From contig CAJTLK010000023.1 of assembly GCA_910577415.1 (NCBI GenBank), positions 1 through 22,715 of the forward strand: a DNA stretch of 22,715 nucleotides, read 5' to 3'. Under the pieces are notes generated by a model. It saw nothing but the letters and a program-made list of their open reading frames with translations, had not been told where the DNA came from and made no database searches. Origin of the DNA: an uncultured Oscillospiraceae bacterium. Lineage in GTDB: Bacteria; Bacillota; Clostridia; Oscillospirales; Oscillospiraceae. Positions 6,305 through 12,264 of this stretch are shown here, piece by piece. Position numbers and translations under genes: made by a program. The first letter of the stretch is position 1. Each line of letters begins with the position of its first letter.

Positions 6305-9118
6305 ATGGATTACAACGCCACCGTCCATCTGCCCAAGACCGACTTTCCCATGAAGGCCGCTCTGGCCAAGCGGGAGCCGGATATGCTCCAAGCCATGTAC
6401 GACAAGGACCTTTACCGCAAGATGGTAAAGCGCAACGAGGGCAAGCCCCGCTTCGTCCTCCACGACGGCCCTCCCTACGCCAACGGCAACATTCACATCG
6501 GCACCGCCCTCAATAAAATTCTCAAGGACATTATTGTCAAAGAGAAGAACATGACCGGCTTCTGCGCCCCCTATGTCCCCGGCTGGGACACCCACGGTCT
6601 GCCCATCGAGTCCGCCGTCCTGAAGGATAAGAGCGTGAAGCGGGAGGAGATGTCGGTAGCCGAGTTCCGCACCCGCTGCCGCTCCTATGCTGAGAGCTAC
6701 ATTGAGAAGATGACCGGCCAGTTCCAGCGTCTGGGCGTGTTGGGCGAGTGGGAAAACCCCTATATCACCCTTCTGCCCGAGTTTGAGGCCAAGCAGATCG
6801 AAGTCTTTGGCAAGATGGCGGAGAAGGGGCTTATCTACAAGGGCATGAAGCCGGTGTACTGGTGCCCCAGCGACCAGACCGCCCTGGCTGAGGCCGAGAT
6901 CGAGTATCAGGACGACCCCTGCACCACCATCTTTGTGAAGTTCCCCGTCCGGGACGACAAGGGCAAGCTGGGGCAGTATTGCGACCTGGGCAAGACCTTC
7001 TTCGTCATCTGGACCACCACCCCCTGGACCATCCCCGGCAACCATGCCATCTGCGTCAACGCCGCCTTTGATTACGTCCTCCTCCAGGCCCCCAACGGCG
7101 AGGTCTATATCATGGCCAAGGACCTGGCGGAGAACGTCTGTAAGCAGGCGGGGCTGGACTTTGATTCCTGCAAGGTGCTCGCCACCCTCAAGGGCAGCGA
7201 CTTTGAGTTGATGACGGCCAAGCATCCCCTGTTTGACCGGGACAGCGTTATCCTCTGCGGCGACCACGTCACCCTGGAGGCCGGCTCGGGCTGCGTTCAC
7301 ACCGCCCCCGGCTTCGGCGCCGACGACTTTAATATCTGCCGCCAATACGACAAGGCGGGACTCACCAACATCGGTGTGCCCGTACCCGTCAACGCCAAGG
7401 GCGTGATGACCGACGAGCGTTACAACGGCCAGTATTACGCCAAGGGCAACGACATGGTGGTGGAGGACCTGGAAAAGGAGGGCTTTCTCCTGGCCAAGGA
7501 GAACATCACCCACTCCTACCCCCACTGCTGGCGGTGCAAGCACCCCATCATCTACCGGGCCACCGAGCAGTGGTTCTGCTCCGTGGACGCCATCAAGGAC
7601 CAGGCGGTGAAGTCCTGCGACGGCATCTCCTGGCACCCCGCCTGGGGCAAGGACCGCATGGTGTCCATGATTACCGAGCGCAACGACTGGTGCATCTCCC
7701 GCCAGCGGGTGTGGGGCGTGCCCATCCCGGTGTTCTACTGCGACGGCTGCGGCGAGTCCGTCGTCACCCCCGAGACCATTTCCCACGTGGCCGGCCTGTT
7801 CCGGGAGCACGGCTCCAACGTGTGGTTTGAACAGACCGCCGACGAGCTGATCCCCTCGGGCTTTGTGTGCCCCAAGTGCGGCGGGGCGCATTTCTCCAAG
7901 GAAAACGACATCATGGACGTGTGGTTCGACTCCGGCTCCACCTGGGCGGCGGTGGCCGACCAGCGGGACAACCTCCAGTACCCCGCCGACGTGTATTTGG
8001 AGGGGGGCGACCAGTACCGGGGCTGGTTCCAGTCCTCCATGCTCACCTCCATCGCCTGCAACGGCGTGGCCCCCTACAAGCAGATCATCACCCACGGCTG
8101 GACGGTGGACGGCGAGGGCAAGGTGATGCACAAATCTCTGGGCAACGCCGTCTCCCCCGACGATGTATTGAAGGAGTACGGCGCCGACATTCTCCGGCTG
8201 TGGGTGGCCTCCGCCGAGTATACCCAGGATATGCGTATTTCCCCGGAAATTTTGAAGCAGCTGAGTCAGGCGTATCTGAAAATTCGGAACACCGCCCGGT
8301 TTATGATGGGCAACCTGGACGGCTTTGACCCGGATACCCATGCCTTGCCCTACGCCGAGCTGGAAAACCTGGACAAGTACGCTCTGCACAGCTTTAACGA
8401 GCTGGTGAAGACGGTCATCGACGCCTATGACCGCTATGAATTCCACATGGTCTACCGCGCTCTCTATAATTTCTGCGTGGTGGATATGTCCAACTTCTAT
8501 TTGGACATCCTCAAGGATCGACTCTACTGCGGCGATGAGAAGGCGAGGCGGGCGGCTCAGACCACCCTCTATACCATCCTTAGCGGTATGACCCGGCTCA
8601 TGGCCCCCATCCTGGCCTTTACCAGCGATGAAATTTGGGCGGCCATGCCCCACGCCAAGGTCGACGACGCCGAGAGCGTGGTGCTCAACGATATGCCCAG
8701 GTTCGACGCCGCTCTTACTCTGGGCGCCGCCAAGCTGGAGTGTTGGGAAAAGCTCATCTCCCTCCGGGACGCGGTGAACAAGGCTTTGGAGAACGCCCGG
8801 AGCGCCGGGGTCTTTAAGAAGGCCCAGGACACCATAGTGGAGATCACCCTGGCCGACCAGGCCACTGCTGACGAGCTGGCCGGGGAGACCGACCTGATGG
8901 CCCTGTGCATCGTCTCCGGGGTGAAGCTCACCGTGGCCCCCGACGGCAAGGGAAATGGCGAGCAGGCCCAGGACTGCCTGGTGCCCTGCTCCATCGACGT
9001 AAAGCTGTCCGAAGACCCCAAGTGCCCCCGCTGCTGGAACCACGACGCGGGCATCGGCGCCGATGCCGGGCACCCCGAGCTGTGTCCCCGCTGCGCCAAA
9101 GTGGTCAAGAACGGTTGA
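6305..9118 (+). CDS. ileS: Isoleucyl-tRNA synthetase
   Basis: Class I aminoacyl-tRNA synthetase, 937 residues, that charges tRNA-Ile and edits misactivated valine. The nucleotide-binding signature is GNIHIGTA (residues 61-68) with Thr in place of the second His of HIGH. The editing (CP1) domain contains TTTPWTIPGN (about 236-245). The KMSKS loop appears as VMHKS (607-611) followed by LGN. The C-terminal zinc finger has four cysteines (907, 910, 927, 930). The start at 6305 has AAGGAG upstream. The variant HIGT and VMHKS motifs occur in otherwise normal context, so the enzyme is probably fully active. Expression is controlled by the upstream T-box. In many Firmicutes ileS follows divIVA, as here. 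Confidence 0.98.
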   Translation: MDYNATVHLPKTDFPMKAALAKREPDMLQAMYDKDLYRKMVKRNEGKPRFVLHDGPPYANGNIHIGTALNKILKDIIVKEKNMTGFCAPYVPGWDTHGLPIESAVLKDKSVKREEMSVAEFRTRCRSYAESYIEKMTGQFQRLGVLGEWENPYITLLPEFEAKQIEVFGKMAEKGLIYKGMKPVYWCPSDQTALAEAEIEYQDDPCTTIFVKFPVRDDKGKLGQYCDLGKTFFVIWTTTPWTIPGNHAICVNAAFDYVLLQAPNGEVYIMAKDLAENVCKQAGLDFDSCKVLATLKGSDFELMTAKHPLFDRDSVILCGDHVTLEAGSGCVHTAPGFGADDFNICRQYDKAGLTNIGVPVPVNAKGVMTDERYNGQYYAKGNDMVVEDLEKEGFLLAKENITHSYPHCWRCKHPIIYRATEQWFCSVDAIKDQAVKSCDGISWHPAWGKDRMVSMITERNDWCISRQRVWGVPIPVFYCDGCGESVVTPETISHVAGLFREHGSNVWFEQTADELIPSGFVCPKCGGAHFSKENDIMDVWFDSGSTWAAVADQRDNLQYPADVYLEGGDQYRGWFQSSMLTSIACNGVAPYKQIITHGWTVDGEGKVMHKSLGNAVSPDDVLKEYGADILRLWVASAEYTQDMRISPEILKQLSQAYLKIRNTARFMMGNLDGFDPDTHALPYAELENLDKYALHSFNELVKTVIDAYDRYEFHMVYRALYNFCVVDMSNFYLDILKDRLYCGDEKARRAAQTTLYTILSGMTRLMAPILAFTSDEIWAAMPHAKVDDAESVVLNDMPRFDAALTLGAAKLECWEKLISLRDAVNKALENARSAGVFKKAQDTIVEITLADQATADELAGETDLMALCIVSGVKLTVAPDGKGNGEQAQDCLVPCSIDVKLSEDPKCPRCWNHDAGIGADAGHPELCPRCAKVVKNG

Positions 9119-9131
9119 GAATAGAGAAACA

Positions 9132-9170
9132 AGAACCCTCGCGGTCAGAGGACCGTGAGGGTTCTTTGTC
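9132..9170 (+). terminator. Terminator between ileS and the convergent lipoprotein gene
   Basis: AGAACCCTCGCGGTC (9132-9146) pairs with GACCGTGAGGGTTCT (9151-9165) through 15 bp, one of them G-U, with an AGAG loop and a short T-run. The genes on both sides converge on it and the opposite strand is also T-rich after the stem, so it probably works in both directions. Confidence 0.85.
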
Positions 9171-9177
9171 GGCGGAT

Positions 9178-10131
9178 CTATTTACTTTCGGTAGGAGCAG
9201 GTGACGGTGTGGCCTCCTCTTCCTCATTCAAGTCGAACACGATCTCCTCGTTCACAATATCCTCCGCCCGATTTCCAAGGCTGTCGTAGACCCGCAGACG
9301 AAAGGACATCTCCTCGATCTTCTCCTCCGGCTCATCGGTGTCCCCTTTGGCTAAGAACCAACCGTCTACACCCGCCTCGGCCATAAAGGTGGGGCTCCAA
9401 TAGATGGTGGTAAAAAGCTGCTTTCCTGGAGCCACGGTGACAAAAAAGTTGGGGTCGCAGGGCAGGGAGTTGAGCGCGGCGTCGTCCACGGTAAAGTTCA
9501 GAGGCAGGTCGGTCTTATTGGTGAGATGGGCGTTGGCGGCAAAGCCGGTCTTTCGGTCCTGATAATGGCTGATAAGGGCGACCTTCACCAAAGGACTTTC
9601 AAAAATGATGCGGTCAGCGTCCCCGTCCCGGACATAGCTTTCCACCTTTCCCAAAGGGTAGAGGTGGATGGGCTTGTCGTCATCCAACTCGTTGGAAAGG
9701 TCGTCGGCATCGGTGGCAAGAAAGCTCAACTCAATGTCGGTAAACTCGGTAATACCGTAATGGTCCAGGGTATCGTCCTTTAGAATAATGGCCGCGTTCG
9801 AGGTCTCTCCCGCGCTTACCTCTACACTGAAGGAAACATCGGTCTGGACGCCGTTGACGGCGGCATAGCGTAGGCCAAAGCGCACCGGCTTTTTGGCCCG
9901 GTCAGTCAGCTCCACGTTGACGGTGTATCCCGCTTCGGCCTGGGGGTCGGTCCCCAGTATCCGAATGAGGCAGCTTTCATTGTCCAGGGCAGTGACCACG
10001 TTAGTCCCCACGCTGGGAGCCGGGGCGGCGGAGGGGGACGGTAAAGGCTGAATGTCGGACGAGACGCAGCCGGACAGGCCCAGCAGCAACGCTCCAACGA
10101 GACACAGAGCCGGGAATGGGTTTGTTTTCAT
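9178..10131 (-). CDS. Lipoprotein with two related beta-rich halves
   Basis: Minus-strand protein of 317 residues that I cannot assign to a named family. The start at 10131 is supported by GGGAGGA just upstream on the minus strand and by the signal peptide: MKT, a hydrophobic stretch, then lipobox LSGC with lipidated Cys22. A Pro/Ser/Ala linker follows. Two stretches resemble each other (about residues 48-155 and 180-295): YTVNVELTDRAKKPVRF then a Val/Glu-rich strand in the first, and FAANAHLTNKTDLPLNF then FFVTVAPG in the second. This suggests a duplicated Ig-like or beta-sandwich domain. The protein ends in an acidic stretch and a Pro/Thr/Ser tail. It is transcribed away from ylmH and convergent with ileS. 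Likely a surface-exposed binding protein; ligand unknown. Confidence 0.75.
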   Translation of the reverse strand: MKTNPFPALCLVGALLLGLSGCVSSDIQPLPSPSAAPAPSVGTNVVTALDNESCLIRILGTDPQAEAGYTVNVELTDRAKKPVRFGLRYAAVNGVQTDVSFSVEVSAGETSNAAIILKDDTLDHYGITEFTDIELSFLATDADDLSNELDDDKPIHLYPLGKVESYVRDGDADRIIFESPLVKVALISHYQDRKTGFAANAHLTNKTDLPLNFTVDDAALNSLPCDPNFFVTVAPGKQLFTTIYWSPTFMAEAGVDGWFLAKGDTDEPEEKIEEMSFRLRVYDSLGNRAEDIVNEEIVFDLNEEEEATPSPAPTESK

Positions 10132-10178
10132 TGAGTTCCTCCCACGTTCAAGCCAGGACTGGCGGGTATGGCGGAAAC

Positions 10179-10207
10179 AGTATATCATAATTTTCCCTAT
10201 CTTTCCA
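10179..10207 (-). promoter_or_regulatory. Possible promoter of the lipoprotein gene
   Basis: On the minus strand, TGGAAA (10202-10207) and TATACT (10179-10184) are separated by 17 nt and lie about 50 nt upstream of the lipoprotein start. The -35 box is weak. Confidence 0.45.
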
Positions 10208-10214
10208 CTCCTGA

Positions 10215-10243
10215 TTGAAAAACCGTCCCCGGCGTGGTATGAT
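10215..10243 (+). promoter_or_regulatory. Promoter of ylmH
   Basis: TTGAAA (10215-10220), a 17-nt spacer and TATGAT (10238-10243) give a good sigma-A promoter about 40 nt upstream of the ylmH start. It is divergent from the lipoprotein promoter. Confidence 0.65.
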
Positions 10244-10284
10244 TTCGCTGTAAAATCAGAATATACTTTGCGGGAGGTGGAGAA

Positions 10285-11070
10285 GTGGTGAATAAGTCCG
10301 AAGCTTTGGACAAGCTCTCCCGCTCCGCCGAGGAGCGGCAGCTTTTGGCCCGGGTGTGGGACAAGGCCGACGCCGCCCGCCGGGGCGCGCCGTCGTGGAC
10401 TCCCTTTCTCTCCGAGGCCCAGCGGCAGGTCGTGGAGCGGCTTATGCCCGCCTTAGGCGGCCCACGGCACATTTATTCCGGCGGGTATCCCTCCGCTGAG
10501 CGTAGGGTGTGCGCTTTTCTCCCCGAGTGGCAGAGCGAGGAGGATTGGTCTCCTCCTTTTTCCGCCCTGCGGTGTGTTTGGCGCTCTGGAGAAAGACTGA
10601 CTCATCGGGATTTTTTGGGGGCGGTGCTGGGCGCGGGCATCGAACGGGAAAAGCTGGGGGACATTTTGGTGGGGAAGGAGAGCTGCGACCTGTTGGTTTT
10701 TTCTGAGCTGGTCCCCTATCTGAAGCAAAACCTTACCGAGGCGGGCCGCGCCAAGCTGCGAGTGGAGGAGGTCTCTCTCCCGGAGTTGACCCTGCCGGAA
10801 AAGACGGTGAAGGTCATTCACGACACGGTGAACACCCCCCGGCTGGACGCGGTGCTCTCCTCCGGCTTTTCTCTCAGCCGGGGCAAAGCGGCGGAGGCCA
10901 TTTCCGCCGGACGGGTGGAGGTGAACCACGCTCCCTGCCTGAAGGGGGATAAGTCGGTGGCCCAGGGCGATGTGCTTACCTGTCGGGGACTGGGAAAGTG
11001 TGTGGTCACCGAGCTGGGGGGGCAGTCCAAAAAGGGCCGTACCATTTTGACCATTGAGCGCTATTTGTAG
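10285..11070 (+). CDS. ylmH: YlmH-like S4-domain RNA-binding protein
   Basis: A 261-residue protein of the YlmH family. An N-terminal alpha/beta region (SEAQRQVVERLMP, YSGGYPSAERRVCAFLPE, THRDFLGAVLGAGIEREKLG, LVFSELVPYLKQNL) is followed by an S4 RNA-binding domain from about residue 185 (PRLDAVLSSGFSLSRGKAAE, then GRVEVNHAPC). YlmH proteins are linked to division in several Gram-positives and have been connected to rescue of stalled ribosomes. The start is GTG; both 10285 and 10288 are GTG, and GGGAGG at 10272-10277 favours 10285. In most relatives this gene sits between sepF and divIVA. Here it lies beyond ileS and behind an inverted gene, with its own promoter. Confidence 0.92.
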   Translation: MVNKSEALDKLSRSAEERQLLARVWDKADAARRGAPSWTPFLSEAQRQVVERLMPALGGPRHIYSGGYPSAERRVCAFLPEWQSEEDWSPPFSALRCVWRSGERLTHRDFLGAVLGAGIEREKLGDILVGKESCDLLVFSELVPYLKQNLTEAGRAKLRVEEVSLPELTLPEKTVKVIHDTVNTPRLDAVLSSGFSLSRGKAAEAISAGRVEVNHAPCLKGDKSVAQGDVLTCRGLGKCVVTELGGQSKKGRTILTIERYL

Positions 11071-11107
11071 GTTCGGCGGCGAAAGATCCCCGCGGGGGAA
11101 AGCCAGC

Positions 11108-11129
11108 ATAATAGCCGCGCGGCTATTAT
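11108..11129 (+). repeat. Perfect 22-nt palindrome between ylmH and DUF896 gene
   Basis: ATAATAGCCGC followed by its exact reverse complement. It lies 38 nt after ylmH and 22 nt before the next ATG. A smaller palindrome, CCCCGCGGGG (11088-11097), precedes it. It may be a weak terminator for ylmH, although the following bases are not a clean T-run, or an operator or mRNA-end structure for the next gene. Confidence 0.6.
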
Positions 11130-11150
11130 AGAATAATAAGGAGAGATCGT

Positions 11151-11360
11151 ATGATAACCGAGGAAAAGATCGCGCGTATCAACGCCCTGGCCCGGAAGTC
11201 CCGGACGGAGGAGGGACTTACTGAGGCCGAGAAGACTGAGCAAGCGGCCCTCCGCCGGGAGTATGTGGACGCGGTGAAGGAGAGTCTCCAGAGCCAATTG
11301 GACCACACCACCATCGTTTCCCCTGATGGAAGCCGTCGGAAGCTGGAGAAGAAGGACTGA
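11151..11360 (+). CDS. DUF896 (UPF0291, YnzC-like) small protein
   Basis: A 69-residue protein matching the YnzC/DUF896 family: an ITEEKIARINALARKSR helix, a turn, then LTEAEKTEQAALRREYVDAV forming a two-helix hairpin, followed by VSPDGSRRKLEKKD. Members are small cytoplasmic proteins of Firmicutes; the Bacillus members have been tied to SOS-related or stress operons, but the molecular function is not settled. AAGGAGAG sits 5-8 nt upstream of the ATG. It is 80 nt after ylmH and 84 nt before the DUF2508 gene, each separated by its own regulatory signals. Confidence 0.9.
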   Translation: MITEEKIARINALARKSRTEEGLTEAEKTEQAALRREYVDAVKESLQSQLDHTTIVSPDGSRRKLEKKD

Positions 11361-11393
11361 TCCTTCCGCTGCCATATCGCGGTATAACTTCCG

Positions 11394-11421
11394 GCATATT
11401 TGTCCACACTTTCCATACAAT
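11394..11421 (+). promoter_or_regulatory. Sigma-E-like sporulation promoter for DUF2508-bofA
   Basis: GCATATT (11394-11400) and CATACAAT (11414-11421) match the sigma-E -35 (KHATATT) and -10 (CATACAHT) consensus known from Bacillus, with 13 nt between. This is one base shorter than usual. The predicted start near 11428 leaves a very short leader before the ribosome site GGAAGGTGGGG (11431-11441). BofA acts in the sigma-E compartment, which supports the call. Confidence 0.6.
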
Positions 11422-11444
11422 GGAACGAAAGGAAGGTGGGGACC

Positions 11445-11810
11445 ATGAAATGGCCCTGGCGGCAGGAAAAACCCTCAGACGAGGTGCTGGAGATCGAGAA
11501 GAGCCTACAGGAGACCAAGATCCTCATTGCCCAGGCATATGCCGGCTTCAACTCCGCGGCGGATCAGGAGTTGGTGGAGTCCTATGTCTATGAGATACAG
11601 GCTCTCCAAGCCAGGTACTCCTATCTCCTCCGGCAGCGAAAGGCGTATGACGTTTCCGCAGGTGGGGAGCGTCCCGTATTCCAGTGTAAGCCTGTCCGGG
11701 CCGAAGCGGCGGAGCTTGCATCGCCCAAGCCGCTGGCCCAGAAAGCCATTGTTTCAGAGCAGCCCCGGACGGAGGAAGGCCCTGTCCTCCCCGTCCTCCC
11801 GGTGGCCTGA
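11445..11810 (+). CDS. DUF2508 (YaaL-like) protein
   Basis: A 121-residue protein of the DUF2508 family, whose Bacillus member YaaL is encoded directly before bofA. The conserved part is residues 1-70: a basic start (MKWPWRQEKP), then two helices with LEIEKSLQETKILIAQAYAG, FNSAADQELVESYVYEIQAL and ARYSYLLRQRK. The last 50 residues are an Ala/Pro/Glu-rich tail, longer than in typical members, which are about 75 residues. Function is unknown. Its TGA stop overlaps the ATG of bofA by one base, so the two are translationally coupled. The sigma-E-like promoter upstream suggests expression in the mother cell during sporulation. Confidence 0.85.
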   Translation: MKWPWRQEKPSDEVLEIEKSLQETKILIAQAYAGFNSAADQELVESYVYEIQALQARYSYLLRQRKAYDVSAGGERPVFQCKPVRAEAAELASPKPLAQKAIVSEQPRTEEGPVLPVLPVA

Positions 11811-12079
11811 TGGCCCCGGCGTTGGCGGCCTCCCTGCCCTGGCTTGTGGGGAGCTTAGCTGTGGTGGTGGCCCTGGCCCTTTTGAAACGGCCCCTGAACG
11901 CTTTTTGCAGGCTGGTAGGGCGGACGGGAGTGGGGCTTGCCTTTTTGACCGTCTTCGCCCCCATCGGCCAGGCTCTGGGGGCCGGATTAGGCGTTAACCT
12001 TTTTAACGCTGTGATATTGGGGGCGTTGGGCGTTCCCGGCTTTGGACTGCTTCTCATGCTCCGGTGGGCCTTACACTGA
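11810..12079 (+). CDS. bofA: BofA-family sigma-K processing inhibitor
   Basis: An 89-residue integral membrane protein with hydrophobic segments at about 5-27, 40-57 and 63-85. The C-terminal signature VNLFNAVILGALGVPGFGLLLML is characteristic of BofA, which in Bacillus holds the SpoIVFB protease inactive in the outer forespore membrane until the forespore signals completion. The ATG overlaps the stop of the DUF2508 gene. A family member in this position, together with the upstream promoter type, is good evidence that the organism sporulates or recently did. Many Clostridia keep BofA while sigma-K control differs, so the exact target is uncertain. Confidence 0.92.
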   Translation: MAPALAASLPWLVGSLAVVVALALLKRPLNAFCRLVGRTGVGLAFLTVFAPIGQALGAGLGVNLFNAVILGALGVPGFGLLLMLRWALH

Positions 12080-12098
12080 CCTACCGGGGCCTTTTTTA
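12061..12098 (+). terminator. Terminator overlapping the end of bofA
   Basis: CCGGTGGG (12061-12068) pairs with CCTACCGG (12080-12087), one pair being G-U, followed by GGCC and TTTTTT. The 5' arm lies in the last codons of bofA. Confidence 0.65.
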
Positions 12099-12109
12099 TA
12101 GATTTGCCG

Positions 12110-12153
12110 TTTTGTACAACTCTCACCGGCTTTTTTTCGTTGAAACGGAGAAA
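12110..12153 (+). promoter_or_regulatory. Conserved upstream element, copy 1
   Basis: TTTTGTACAA (12110-12119), a T-run (12131-12137) and AAACGGAGAAA (12143-12153). The same elements with the same 32-33 nt offset recur before the second and fourth flavoprotein genes (15133-15176 and 20209-20251). Function unknown; a regulator site or UP-like element is likely. Confidence 0.5.
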
Positions 12154-12176
12154 GTAAGAAAATGTACAAGAAAATA

Positions 12177-12205
12177 TTTACAAGGAATTGTGAAAAGACT
12201 ATAAT
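12177..12205 (+). promoter_or_regulatory. Promoter of flavoprotein gene 1
   Basis: TTTACA (12177-12182), 17-nt spacer, TATAAT (12200-12205). The -10 box is perfect. The same layout precedes all five array genes. Confidence 0.85.
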
Positions 12206-12264
12206 GCATGTGGTATACAAGTATGCAGAAAGCCATGCGACACCATGAAAAAGGAGAGGTACAC

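Noticed and set aside
5945..9073. A 1042-codon open frame on the minus strand opposite ileS
   Set aside because: It is the codon-aligned antisense frame of a gene that avoids TTA, CTA and TCA codons, so stops are absent by codon bias. Its translation is Gly/Val/His/Leu-rich without family motifs.
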